Assembly: GCF_018070025.1 (NCBI RefSeq)
Contig: NZ_JAGPYQ010000001.1
Location: 310,001-374,000 of the forward strand
Source: Streptomyces liliiviolaceus
GTDB lineage: Bacteria; Actinomycetota; Actinomycetes; Streptomycetales; Streptomycetaceae
Direction: 5' to 3'
DNA length: 64,000 bases
Shown here: one piece after another, positions 17,066 through 25,050 of the stretch
Position numbering within the stretch: position 1 is the stretch's first letter
How the letters are laid out: every line of letters starts with the position of its first letter
Made by a program: the position numbers and the translations under genes
Notes under the pieces: generated by a model
What the model saw: only the letters and a program-made list of their open reading frames with translations
The model's database searches: none
Told to the model about the DNA's origin: nothing

Positions 17066-17827
17066 TCAGGCGACAAGCTCCCCGAAGGACTCCTCCTCGT
17101 CACGGCCGAAGCTGAGGACGTCGTCCTCGCGCAGCCGGCGGAGCGACCGCCAGATGCTGGACTTCACCGTGCCGACACTGATGTCGAGGATCTCCGCGAT
17201 CTCCGGGTCCGTGCGGCCCTCGTAGTAACGAAGGACCAGCATGGTGCGCTGGAGTTCGGGGAGCCGGGCGAGCGCCTGCCACAGAACCGCGCGCAGCTCC
17301 GTGCCGCGCATCGCGTCCGTGTCGCCGGCCGTCTCCGGCAGTTCCTCGGTCGGGTATTCGTTCAGCTTGCGGCGGCGCCACGCGCTGATGTGCAGATTGG
17401 TCATCGTGCGGCGGAGGTAGCCCCCGACCGCGGCCTTGTCACTGATGCGGTCCCACGCCCGGTACGTCGAGAAGAGGGCGCTCTGCAGCAGGTCCTCGGC
17501 CTCGAAACGGTCACCGGTCAGGTGGTAGGCGGTCGCGTACAGGGAGGCGCGGCGCTCCTGGACGTAGGCGGTGAACTCCGCCTCCGACACCGAGTGCCGC
17601 TCCCCCGTGACCTCCCCGTACGCCGCCCCCGTACCCCCGTGGGCGACCCCCGTGCCGCTTCCCCCCGTATGTGCGTCAACCACCGTCATGTACGACCCGG
17701 TGTGCTGACGCCCGGTGCCGCGAGCGCACCCCCGCCCGCTCACGGCACCGGACTTCTCGGTGCTCCTCGTGACGTCGTGGAGCCGCGTGACAACTGCGCC
17801 AGTGCTGGTGCTGTGCAGCGTGTTCAT
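17066..17827 (-). CDS. sigQ: ECF-type RNA polymerase sigma factor SigQ
   Basis: 253 residues from ATG 17827 (MNTLHSTSTGAVV); a shorter start at 17689 (MTVVDAH) is possible. After an 85-residue low-complexity N terminus, region 2 is at about 90-150 (LYATAYHLTGDRFEAEDLLQ) and region 4 at about 190-245 (LPELQRTMLVLRYYEGRTDP, then VGTVKSSIWRSL). This is the SigE-like/SACE family. Position, divergent from afsQ1-afsQ2, matches sigQ of Streptomyces coelicolor, where it is regulated by AfsQ1 and affects antibiotic production. The AfsQ1 box at 17969 lies in the shared promoter region. No anti-sigma gene is adjacent. A terminator follows at 16932. Confidence 0.9.
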   Translation of the reverse strand: MNTLHSTSTGAVVTRLHDVTRSTEKSGAVSGRGCARGTGRQHTGSYMTVVDAHTGGSGTGVAHGGTGAAYGEVTGERHSVSEAEFTAYVQERRASLYATAYHLTGDRFEAEDLLQSALFSTYRAWDRISDKAAVGGYLRRTMTNLHISAWRRRKLNEYPTEELPETAGDTDAMRGTELRAVLWQALARLPELQRTMLVLRYYEGRTDPEIAEILDISVGTVKSSIWRSLRRLREDDVLSFGRDEEESFGELVA

Positions 17828-17968
17828 CTCGCGCCCCCCGTCGTGGAGTTCCGGTTCTCCGGTACTTCGTCTGCTTCGTCGCCGACCGTGTCGCCGGCTT
17901 CGCTGCGGTGCTTCCGTGCTTGTGACCAAAAGCTTGCCGGGGCCACTTCATGACGGTGTCCCCCGACT

Positions 17969-17984
17969 GTCACAGACCTGTCAC
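17969..17984. promoter_or_regulatory. AfsQ1-binding box
   Basis: GTCAC-agacct-GTCAC matches exactly the reported AfsQ1 consensus GTnAC-n6-GTnAC. It lies 142 bp upstream of the sigQ start and 164 bp upstream of the afsQ1 start, in the 320 bp divergent region 17828-18147, which otherwise shows no gene. Confidence 0.8.
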
Positions 17985-18147
17985 AGGGGTCGGTCCCCGA
18001 TTTTCCACAGACCGATCACAGAGAAGCGTCGTACGGCTACTCATCCGGCACACTCGGCACGCCTCGGCCCCGCACTCGTACGCGGGACATGTGTGGGAGC
18101 GCTCCAACAGTCGATACCCGCCCACGTCATGGGACAGAATGACGTCC

Positions 18148-18825
18148 GTGCCTTCCCTGTTGCTGATCGAGGACGACGACGCCATCCGGACGGCCCTGGA
18201 GCTCTCGCTGACGCGCCAGGGACACCGGGTGGCCACCGCTGCCACCGGCGAGGACGGTCTGAAGCTGTTGCGCGAGCAACGGCCCGATCTGATCGTTCTC
18301 GACGTGATGCTGCCCGGCATCGACGGATTCGAGGTGTGCCGCCGTATCCGGCGTACGGACCAGTTGCCGATCATCCTGCTGACCGCGCGCAGCGATGACA
18401 TCGACGTCGTGGTCGGGCTGGAGTCCGGCGCCGACGACTACGTGGTCAAACCCGTGCAGGGGCGGGTGCTCGACGCCCGGATCCGGGCCGTGCTGCGCCG
18501 CGGCGAGCGCGAGGCGAACGACTCGGCGACCTTCGGTTCGCTGGTGATCGACCGCGCCGCGATGACCGTGACGAAGAACGGCGAGGACCTGCAGCTGACG
18601 CCCACCGAGCTGCGGCTGCTCCTTGAGCTGAGCCGGCGCCCCGGCCAGGCCCTGTCCCGGCAGCAGCTGCTGCGGCTGGTGTGGGAGCACGACTACCTCG
18701 GCGACTCACGGCTCGTCGACGCGTGTGTGCAGCGGCTGCGCGCGAAGGTGGAGGACGTGCCGTCCTCGCCGACCCTGATCCGTACCGTGCGCGGCGTCGG
18801 CTACCGGCTGGACAATCCTCAGTGA
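18148..18825 (+). CDS. afsQ1: Two-component response regulator AfsQ1
   Basis: 225 residues, OmpR/PhoB class. The receiver domain has the acidic pocket EDDD at 8-11, the phosphorylated Asp52 in LDVMLPG, and the conserved Lys in YVVKPVQ. The winged-helix domain begins at about residue 125 and includes LTPTELRLLLEL and RTVRGVGYRL. The GTG at 18148 gives the 225-residue length known for AfsQ1; an ATG at 18139 adds three residues. The stop overlaps the kinase start. In S. coelicolor AfsQ1 responds to nitrogen-rich, glutamate-containing conditions and activates antibiotic genes and sigQ. The box at 17969 implies control of its own promoter region. Confidence 0.93.
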   Translation: MPSLLLIEDDDAIRTALELSLTRQGHRVATAATGEDGLKLLREQRPDLIVLDVMLPGIDGFEVCRRIRRTDQLPIILLTARSDDIDVVVGLESGADDYVVKPVQGRVLDARIRAVLRRGEREANDSATFGSLVIDRAAMTVTKNGEDLQLTPTELRLLLELSRRPGQALSRQQLLRLVWEHDYLGDSRLVDACVQRLRAKVEDVPSSPTLIRTVRGVGYRLDNPQ

Positions 18826-20426
18826 CCAAACCGCAGGACAAGCTCCGCGGCTGGGCGGCGGCCCGCCGTACGGTCATGGCGGGGCTGCGCTTCACCAGTC
18901 TTCGGCTTCGCCTGGTCGTGGTGTTCGGGCTCGTCGCGCTGACCGCCGCCGTGTCGGCGTCCGGGATCGCGTACTGGCTCAACCGCGAGGCCGTGCTCAC
19001 CCGTACGCAGGACGCGGTGCTCGGCGACTTCCAGCAGGCGATGCAGACCCGCGCCAGCACACTGCGCCAGCACCCCACGCAGGGGGAACTGCAGCGCGCC
19101 GCCGGGCAGATGGCGAACAGCAGCCAGCGCTTCAGCGTGCTGCTGATCGCCGAGGACGAGAACGGCACGGCCGTCCGCGGCAACTCCGACCTGGACACCT
19201 TCACGCTGGCGGACGTACCGCAGTCCCTCCAGAAGGCGGTGAACAAGGAACAGAAGATCTCCTCGCACAACAAGTACGCGTACCACCTGTACTGGCAGCG
19301 GACCGTGCAGGGCGACAAGCCGTATCTGGTGGGCGGTGCCAAGGTGATCGGCGGCGGGCCGACCGGGTACATGCTCAAGTCGCTGGAGCCGGAGGCCAAG
19401 GACCTCAACTCGCTCGCCTGGTCGCTGGGGATCGCGACCGGGCTCGCGCTGATCGGCTCGGCGCTGCTCGCGCAGGCCGCCGCGACGACCGTGCTGAAGC
19501 CGGTGCACCGGCTGGGGACCGCCGCGCGGCGGCTCGGCGAGGGCAAGCTCGACACCCGGCTGCGGGTGTCGGGGACGGACGAACTCGCCGATCTGTCACG
19601 GACGTTCAACCGCACGGCGGAGTCGCTGGAGAAACGGGTCGCGGACATGAGCGCCCGCGACGAGGCGTCCCGGCGGTTCGTGGCGGACATGTCGCACGAA
19701 CTGCGGACACCGCTGACCGCGATCACCGCGGTGACCGAGGTGCTGGAGGAGGAGCTCGACGCCGAGACCGGCAGCGTCGACCCGATGATCGAGCCCGCCG
19801 TACGGCTCGTCGTCAGCGAGACCCGGCGGCTGAACAACCTCGTGGAGAACCTGATGGAGGTCACCCGCTTCGACGCGGGCACCGCCCGGCTCGTCTCCGA
19901 CACCGTCGACATCGCCGACCAGATCACCGCGTGCATCGACGCGCGCGCCTGGCTGGACGCGGTCGAACTGGACGCGCGGCGCGGCATCATGGCGCACGTC
20001 GACCCGCGCCGTCTGGACGTCATCCTGGCGAACCTCATCGGCAACGCCCTCAAGCACGGCGGTTCCCCGGTGCGCGTGTACGTGCGCGAGGAGGGCGCCG
20101 ACCTGGTCATCGAGGTGCAGGACCACGGTCCCGGCATCCCCGAGGACGTCCTGCCGCACGTCTTCGACCGCTTCTACAAGGCGAGCGCCTCCCGGCCGCG
20201 CTCCGAGGGCAGCGGTCTCGGCCTGTCCATCGCCCTGGAGAACGCCCACATCCACGGCGGCGAGATCACCGCCGCGAACTCGCCCAAGGGAGGCGCGGTC
20301 TTCACCCTGCGCCTGCCGCTCGACTCCTCCGAGCCGAAGGATCCCGAGGACCACGGGGACCACGGCGACCCGGAGGCCGAGGACGCCCACCGGGCCGACG
20401 CCGACCGCACCGAGGGGGGCGTGTGA
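18822..20426 (+). CDS. afsQ2: Sensor histidine kinase AfsQ2
   Basis: 534 residues from GTG 18822, overlapping the afsQ1 stop by 4 bp. Two membrane helices (about residues 27-47 and 205-225) bracket an extracellular sensor of about 155 residues. A HAMP domain follows (LKPVHRLGTAARRL). The dimerisation motif DMSHELRTPLTAI holds the phosphorylated His near residue 290. The ATP-binding domain shows an N box (NLIGNALKHGG), a G1 box (DHGPGIP) and a G2 box (GSGLGLSIA). The C-terminal 40 residues are acidic and repetitive (HGDHGD-type). It phosphorylates AfsQ1. The following lipoprotein gene overlaps its stop by 1 bp and belongs to the operon. Confidence 0.93.
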   Translation: MTKPQDKLRGWAAARRTVMAGLRFTSLRLRLVVVFGLVALTAAVSASGIAYWLNREAVLTRTQDAVLGDFQQAMQTRASTLRQHPTQGELQRAAGQMANSSQRFSVLLIAEDENGTAVRGNSDLDTFTLADVPQSLQKAVNKEQKISSHNKYAYHLYWQRTVQGDKPYLVGGAKVIGGGPTGYMLKSLEPEAKDLNSLAWSLGIATGLALIGSALLAQAAATTVLKPVHRLGTAARRLGEGKLDTRLRVSGTDELADLSRTFNRTAESLEKRVADMSARDEASRRFVADMSHELRTPLTAITAVTEVLEEELDAETGSVDPMIEPAVRLVVSETRRLNNLVENLMEVTRFDAGTARLVSDTVDIADQITACIDARAWLDAVELDARRGIMAHVDPRRLDVILANLIGNALKHGGSPVRVYVREEGADLVIEVQDHGPGIPEDVLPHVFDRFYKASASRPRSEGSGLGLSIALENAHIHGGEITAANSPKGGAVFTLRLPLDSSEPKDPEDHGDHGDPEAEDAHRADADRTEGGV

Positions 20427-21151
20427 TGCCCGTACGACAGGACACGCGGGACGCACGGGACGCACGGGACATACGCGCCCCGCGTGCGCCGCGTGCGACA
20501 CGACCCCTTCGTGCGACACGAGCCCTGCGCGCGGCCCGCGCCGTCCGGGCTGTCCGTCCGGTGCTCGCCGTGCCGCTGGTGGCCATGGCGCTGACGCTGG
20601 CCGGGTGCGGGATCCGGGCGACGGAGGTGCCGACCGACTTCGGTCCCGCGCCCTCCCGGGTGCCGTGCGCGCTGACCGGCCCGGACATCGGTACGCAGTC
20701 CTCGCGCGGCATCCTCGTGCAGGTCTTCCTCGTCTGCTCGTCCCAGCTCGCGCCGGTCGACCGGACCGTGCGCATCGAGGCGGGTCCCGCGGAGACGGAC
20801 CGGGTACGCGCCGCGCAGGCCCTCCTCGACGAGCTGTCCGAGTCCCCGTCGGACGCGGAGAAGCAGGCGAACTACTCGACGACCGTGCCCAAGGGCCTCA
20901 CCGTGGCCGGCCCGCGGCGCACCGACCCGGGTGACGCGCTCCGGCTGAGCACGGCGCCCACGGATCTGACCCCGTACGCGCTGGCGCAGATCATCTGCAC
21001 CTTCAGCGACTCCGAGGCCGCCTCCGACGACGGCACGGTGACCCTGGGCGGCCCCGCAGGCGATGCCTCACGGCGCTACGAGTGCACGGAGGCCGTGCGT
21101 ACGCGGCCGGGCACGGAGACCCCGCCCTCGACGCGCACGGACGGGGCCTGA
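20426..21151 (+). CDS. Lipoprotein of the afsQ operon
   Basis: 241 residues. A lipobox LAGC lies after the hydrophobic stretch LAVPLVAMALT near residue 60, so Cys about 62 is the lipidation site. The 45 residues before the hydrophobic core are an unusual Arg/Ala/Asp repeat encoded by short direct repeats; the true start may be a later GTG inside this stretch. The mature protein resembles the GerM/lipoprotein-LpqB-like small proteins encoded after actinobacterial sensor kinases (VPCALTGPDIG, then Cys-containing VQVFLVCSSQL). The equivalent gene follows afsQ2 in S. coelicolor. A role in sensing with AfsQ2 at the membrane surface is inferred from operon position. Confidence 0.82.
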   Translation: MPVRQDTRDARDARDIRAPRAPRATRPLRATRALRAARAVRAVRPVLAVPLVAMALTLAGCGIRATEVPTDFGPAPSRVPCALTGPDIGTQSSRGILVQVFLVCSSQLAPVDRTVRIEAGPAETDRVRAAQALLDELSESPSDAEKQANYSTTVPKGLTVAGPRRTDPGDALRLSTAPTDLTPYALAQIICTFSDSEAASDDGTVTLGGPAGDASRRYECTEAVRTRPGTETPPSTRTDGA

Positions 21152-21297
21152 GCCCTTCCGCCCGCACGGGCGGACGCCCTGCGGGGCTGTCCTGAAACGG
21201 TCGGCCGGAGCCCGTCTGTGGCGCACGCCTCACCCGTGCGGGGCAAGCGCCGCCGTCACACGGAACCGATCCTGCCGGTGGCCGCGTCCTTGGGGTC

Positions 21298-21864
21298 GTG
21301 CAGCGTCAAGGCTCGAACGGCGGAACCGCCGTGAACCGCGTCCGTGCGACGGGAGGTCTCCTCCTCGTCGCACATCTCGCGCTTGTCGCCTGGGTCACGC
21401 TGCGGCCCCTGGACGTGCCCTGGGTGAGCGCGGCGAACCTGCGGCCGTTCGCCGGCATCAGGGCCGATCTGGCGATGGGCCCCGAGGCGGCGGCCCGCGC
21501 CATCGGCAAGGGGCTGCTGCTGCTCGCCCCGCTCGGGGTGCTGCTGCCCCTCGCGGGCGGCCGGCTCTCCGTCTCTCCGCTGCTGTCCCTGATGCGGACG
21601 GTCGCCGCGGGCGCGCTGCTGTCGCTGGGCATCGAACTCCTGCAGACCGGGGTGCCCGGCCAGGTCGTCGACGTCGACTCGCTGCTGCTCAACACCGTGG
21701 GCGTGGCACTGGCCCATCTGGCCTTCGTGCCCGCCGGCCGGGCCGCGCTGCGCCGCCGCGCCCTGCTGCGTCGCCGGGCCGCCGCACTGCGCCGCAGGGA
21801 AGCGGTGGAGGAGTCGACTCAGGGTCTGACCCCGACGATTCCCAGGGTCGGTATCGCTCCATAG
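21298..21864 (+). CDS. VanZ-family membrane protein
   Basis: 188 residues, four hydrophobic segments (about residues 18-36, 73-92, 98-120, 138-152). The second half contains the VanZ signature SLGIELLQTGVPGQVVDVDSL, followed by LLNTVGVALAHL. VanZ proteins are linked to teicoplanin resistance and cell-wall processes, but most genomic members have unknown roles. The C-terminal tail is very basic (RRRALLRRRAAALRRRE). GTG 21298 is used; GTG 21331 (VNRVRATGG) is equally possible. It stands alone between the afsQ operon and the PspC gene. Confidence 0.8.
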   Translation: MQRQGSNGGTAVNRVRATGGLLLVAHLALVAWVTLRPLDVPWVSAANLRPFAGIRADLAMGPEAAARAIGKGLLLLAPLGVLLPLAGGRLSVSPLLSLMRTVAAGALLSLGIELLQTGVPGQVVDVDSLLLNTVGVALAHLAFVPAGRAALRRRALLRRRAAALRRREAVEESTQGLTPTIPRVGIAP

Positions 21865-21965
21865 AGTGACGCCCGTGACTCTTCGTGTCCGTACTGTGGA
21901 TGTCAGACGGGGCGACCGCACGGGAAGCCCCGGACCCGTCCGACGACGCTCACGAAGGAGTCGCA

Positions 21966-22169
21966 ATGAACCGCCTTGCCCGCCCGACCGACGGCCGGAT
22001 GATCGGCGGAGTGTGCGCCGCGCTGGCTCGGCGCTTCGGCACCTCCGCGACCACGATGCGCGTGATCTTCCTGGTCTCCTGCCTGCTGCCCGGCCCGCAG
22101 TTCCTGCTCTACATAGCGCTGTGGATCCTCTTCCCCGCCGAGGGCAAGGCGACCCGCACGGCCTGGTGA
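21966..22169 (+). CDS. PspC-domain small membrane protein
   Basis: 67 residues covering a single PspC domain: RLARPTDGRMIGGVCAALAR, then a helix-forming segment FLVSCLLPGP and YIALWILFPAE. AAGGAG 6 nt upstream of ATG 21966 supports the start. PspC proteins act at the membrane in phage-shock or envelope-stress responses; many actinobacterial members are such one-domain proteins. No stress regulator gene is adjacent. A 16 bp direct duplication covers its stop codon. Confidence 0.85.
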   Translation: MNRLARPTDGRMIGGVCAALARRFGTSATTMRVIFLVSCLLPGPQFLLYIALWILFPAEGKATRTAW

Positions 22170-22190
22170 CGCGTACGGCCTGGTGACGCG
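22158..22190 (+). repeat. 16 bp direct duplication at the PspC stop codon
   Basis: ACGGCCTGGTGACGCG occurs at 22158-22173 and again at 22175-22190. The first copy holds the PspC stop codon, the second repeats it just outside the gene. Confidence 0.9.
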
Positions 22191-22200
22191 CACCTGAGCA

Positions 22201-22242
22201 CGCCGATGGGGCGCACCCGAGCGGGGGTGCGCCCCATCGGCG
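22201..22242. terminator. Bidirectional terminator
   Basis: Perfect 18 bp arms CGCCGATGGGGCGCACCC (22201-22218) and its complement (22225-22242) with a 6 nt loop, between the convergent PspC and secreted-protein genes. Confidence 0.85.
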
Positions 22243-22266
22243 CGTACGAAGGCGGTGCGGGCCGGG

Positions 22267-22617
22267 TCAGCCCAGCGGGATGCCGTTGACCGGCGCGCCG
22301 TGCGTGGGCAGGCCCTGGACGGGCAGTCCGCCGAGCAGACCGGCGACGGGCGCGGCGGGACCCTCGGCGAGGAGGTTCGCGACGGCCGGCTGGGCGGCGG
22401 TGACGGCACTGCCGAGCGCGTTCTGGCCCTGGGTGACCGCCTCGCCCGTCCCGGGCAGGGCCGAGGCGAGTCCGTCGACCGGCAGCGTGCTGGTGGCGTT
22501 GCCGAGCGCCGGGACCTCGGGGAGCGCGGGAGCGGCGTTGGCGGCGCCGGCTCCGGCGGCGGCGAAGGCGGCACCGAGAGCGGCGACACCGAGGGTTTTG
22601 GCAGCAGACTGCTTCAT
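22267..22617 (-). CDS. Small secreted Ala/Pro-rich protein
   Basis: 116 residues from ATG 22617 with AAGGACGAAG upstream. A signal peptide covers residues 1-29 (KQSAAKTLGVAALGAAF core, ending ANAAP). The mature 87 residues are rich in Ala, Leu, Gly and Pro, with no cysteine and no recognised domain. Composition is similar to the secreted protein at 15558. Monocistronic, convergent with the PspC gene. Function unknown. Confidence 0.75.
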   Translation of the reverse strand: MKQSAAKTLGVAALGAAFAAAGAGAANAAPALPEVPALGNATSTLPVDGLASALPGTGEAVTQGQNALGSAVTAAQPAVANLLAEGPAAPVAGLLGGLPVQGLPTHGAPVNGIPLG

Positions 22618-22742
22618 CTTCGTCCTTGCATGCTGTGACGGGGATTCGAGCGGTCCGAAACGGTAATCACGTGCGAGCGCGCCCCGCAAACATCGAAAAG
22701 CGGCCGAGTCGTCATCCCCCGGCCGCTTCCCGTCCTGCGATT

Positions 22743-23897
22743 TCAGCCCTCTTCGCGCACAGAACCGCTGGTGGAGGCGGTCTGCTGGAACAGCCATTCG
22801 GATTTAAGCTCGGCATAACCGGGCTTGATCACGTCATTGATCATGGCCAGTCGTTCATCGAAAGGAATGAATGCTGATTTCATCGCATTGACTGTGAACC
22901 ACTGCATGTCGTCGAGCGAATAGCCGAAAGCGTCGACAAGGTGCTCGAATTCGCGGCTCATGCTGGTGCCGGACATCAGACGGTTGTCGGTGTTCACGGT
23001 CGCCCGGAAGTGCAGCCGCCGCAGCAGCCCGATGGGGTGCTCGGCGTACGAGTCGGCGGCGCCCGTCTGGAGGTTGGAACTGGGGCACAGCTCCAGCGGC
23101 ACCCGCTTGTCGCGTACGTACGAGGCGAGGCGGCCCAGTTTCACCGTGCCGTCGTCCTGCACCTGGATGTCGTCGATGATGCGCACGCCGTGGCCCAGCC
23201 GGTCGGCGCCGCACCACTGGAGCGCCTGCCAGATGGAGGGGAGCCCGAAGGCCTCGCCCGCGTGGATCGTGAAGTGGTTGTTCTCCCGCTTCAGATACTC
23301 GAAGGCGTCCAGGTGGCGGGTGGGCGGGAAGCCCGCCTCGGCGCCCGCGATGTCGAAGCCGACGACGCCCAGATCCCGGTAGCGGTTGGCCAGTTCGGCG
23401 ATCTCCAGGGCGCGGGCCGCGTGCCGCATGGCGGTGAGCAGGGCGCCGACGCGGATGCGGTGGCCGTTCTCGCGGGCCAGCCGCTCGCCCTCCCGGAAGC
23501 CCTCGTTGACGGCCTCGACGACCTCTTCGAGGGTGAGCCCGGCTTCGAGGTGCTGCTCGGGCGCGTACCGCACCTCGGCGTAGACGACGCCGTCCTGGGC
23601 AAGGTCCTCGGCGCACTCGGCGGCGACGCGGACCAGCGCCTCGCGGGTCTGCATGACGGCGCAGGTGTGCGCGAAGGTCTCCAAGTACCGCTCCAGCGAA
23701 CCGGAGTCGGCGGCTTCGCGGAACCAGATGCCGAGCTTGTCGGCGTCCGTCTCCGGGAGGCCCGTATAGCCCGTGTCACGGGCGAGGTCGACGATCGTCC
23801 CGGGGCGCAGGCCGCCGTCCAGGTGATCGTGCAGCAGGACCTTCGGCGCCCGGCGGATCTGCTCCGAGCTCGGGGTGTTCTTGGTCTGGCTCGTCAT
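22743..23897 (-). CDS. add: Adenosine deaminase
   Basis: 384 residues. Converts adenosine or deoxyadenosine to inosine or deoxyinosine. The zinc and substrate motifs are LLHDHLDGG near residue 22, the HAGE motif near residue 218, a following Gly-His-Gly-Val-Arg stretch, and [11 protein letters not shown] near residue 275. The usual TDDP aspartate region reads [11 protein letters not shown]: the metal-binding Asp is kept and the next residue is Asn. Start ATG 23897 has no Shine-Dalgarno; a TAGAGT hexamer 6 bp upstream predicts a leaderless message starting at the ATG. The nucleoside-regulon palindrome at 23914 overlaps that promoter. Confidence 0.93.
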   Translation of the reverse strand: MTSQTKNTPSSEQIRRAPKVLLHDHLDGGLRPGTIVDLARDTGYTGLPETDADKLGIWFREAADSGSLERYLETFAHTCAVMQTREALVRVAAECAEDLAQDGVVYAEVRYAPEQHLEAGLTLEEVVEAVNEGFREGERLARENGHRIRVGALLTAMRHAARALEIAELANRYRDLGVVGFDIAGAEAGFPPTRHLDAFEYLKRENNHFTIHAGEAFGLPSIWQALQWCGADRLGHGVRIIDDIQVQDDGTVKLGRLASYVRDKRVPLELCPSSNLQTGAADSYAEHPIGLLRRLHFRATVNTDNRLMSGTSMSREFEHLVDAFGYSLDDMQWFTVNAMKSAFIPFDERLAMINDVIKPGYAELKSEWLFQQTASTSGSVREEG

Positions 23898-23903
23898 TTC
23901 CGC

Positions 23904-23909
23904 ACTCTA
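23904..23909 (-). promoter_or_regulatory. Probable -10 element of add (leaderless message)
   Basis: On the minus strand TAGAGT fits the actinobacterial -10 pattern TANNNT and ends 6 nt before the add ATG at 23897, so transcription should begin at or next to the A of the start codon. Confidence 0.5.
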
Positions 23910-23913
23910 ACTC

Positions 23914-23925
23914 CTACGCGCGTAG
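23914..23925. promoter_or_regulatory. Nucleoside-regulon operator before add
   Basis: The perfect palindrome CTACGCGCGTAG lies 16 bp upstream of the add start and immediately behind the -10 element, inside the promoter spacer. Same sequence as before deoC and the ABC operon. Confidence 0.78.
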
Positions 23926-24010
23926 ATATCTCCTTGCGCGGATCCGTCGATATGTAACGGTGACCGTGCGGACGGATGGCGTACACCATGACTTCTGACA
24001 CTGTTTTGTC

Positions 24011-24772
24011 ATGGCACAGCAAGCGACGCCGGTTCGCACGGCACGGCTGGGGCGGGCACTCGGCACGGAGCCGACGGCGGTGAGCGGCGTGGTGCTGCTG
24101 CTGCCGGGCGGCGAGGAGACCTCGTCCCGCAGACCTTCACCGATGCTGGCGGCCGCGTCCGTCAGGGCGTTGGGCCGCCGGCTCACACGCGCGGGACGCA
24201 CGGAGGGGCTGGCGGTGCACGTGGTGCACTACCGGTTCCGCGGCTGGAACGGGAGCGAGGCGCATCTGGCGCAGGACGCCGCGTGGGCCGCGGACGAGGT
24301 CGTACGGCGGTACGGGGACGTGCCCGTCTGCCTCGCGGGCGTGGACATGGGCGGGCGGGCCGCGCTGCGCGCGGGAGGCCATGACGCCGTCAACTCCGTG
24401 CTGGCGCTGTCCCCCTGGCTGCCCGAGGACGATGTCGCGGCACCGCCCGAACCGGTGAAACAGCTCGCGGGGCGGCGAGTGCTGATCGTGCACGGCACCA
24501 ACGACCAGCGGACCGACCCCGAGTTGTCGTTCCGGCTCGCGGCGCGGGCCAAGAAGGCGAACCGGGACATCTGCCGGTTCGAGGTGCACTCGGACCGGCA
24601 CGCGCTGCACGCGTTCCGCGACGAAGTGCACGCGCTCGCCGAGGACTTCGTGATGGGGGCGCTGTTCGGGCGGGCGTTCTCGCGCCCCGTGGAGGACGCG
24701 CTCGCGGCTCCGCCGCCGCTGGGCCTGCGGATGCCGCTCGCGTCCGGTTTCGGACGGTCGCTCCGGCGCTAG
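24011..24772 (+). CDS. Alpha/beta-hydrolase-fold protein with unusual nucleophile position
   Basis: 253 residues. The fold is suggested by an N-terminal strand VVLLLPGGEE, the elbow VCLAGVDMGGRAALRAGG near residue 110, the strand RVLIVHGTNDQRTDP near residue 160 with the acidic residue, and a His in VHSDRHALH near residue 198. The nucleophile elbow normally reads G-x-S-x-G; here the serine position is Asp (G-V-D-M-G). Either an Asp-nucleophile mechanism, as in dehalogenases and epoxide hydrolases, or loss of activity is possible. No signal peptide. It is divergent from add, with 113 bp between the starts. Substrate unknown. Confidence 0.75.
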   Translation: MAQQATPVRTARLGRALGTEPTAVSGVVLLLPGGEETSSRRPSPMLAAASVRALGRRLTRAGRTEGLAVHVVHYRFRGWNGSEAHLAQDAAWAADEVVRRYGDVPVCLAGVDMGGRAALRAGGHDAVNSVLALSPWLPEDDVAAPPEPVKQLAGRRVLIVHGTNDQRTDPELSFRLAARAKKANRDICRFEVHSDRHALHAFRDEVHALAEDFVMGALFGRAFSRPVEDALAAPPPLGLRMPLASGFGRSLRR

Positions 24773-25050
24773 GTCCTGGAGGAGATTGTCTGCGCGGTGT
24801 TCCTGCCGCTGGTGCGCCGAGCCGCGGAACAGTGGGAAGAACGGCGGTGGAATTCTTCATTCAGCAGGCATGTACTTCTTTGCCGAGCAATTCCGCTCCC
24901 CCCGTCCATCGACAGGACCTGCGCAAACGCCGGCCGAAGCCGTTGCGCGGAAATGACGGATCCTGTCAAACTGACGCCGGAAACCGTCCATTTGGAGGGG
25001 TGTCTGGTGGGGGAACGGCCCGACGACCGACACAGACGACGGCTCGCCTC

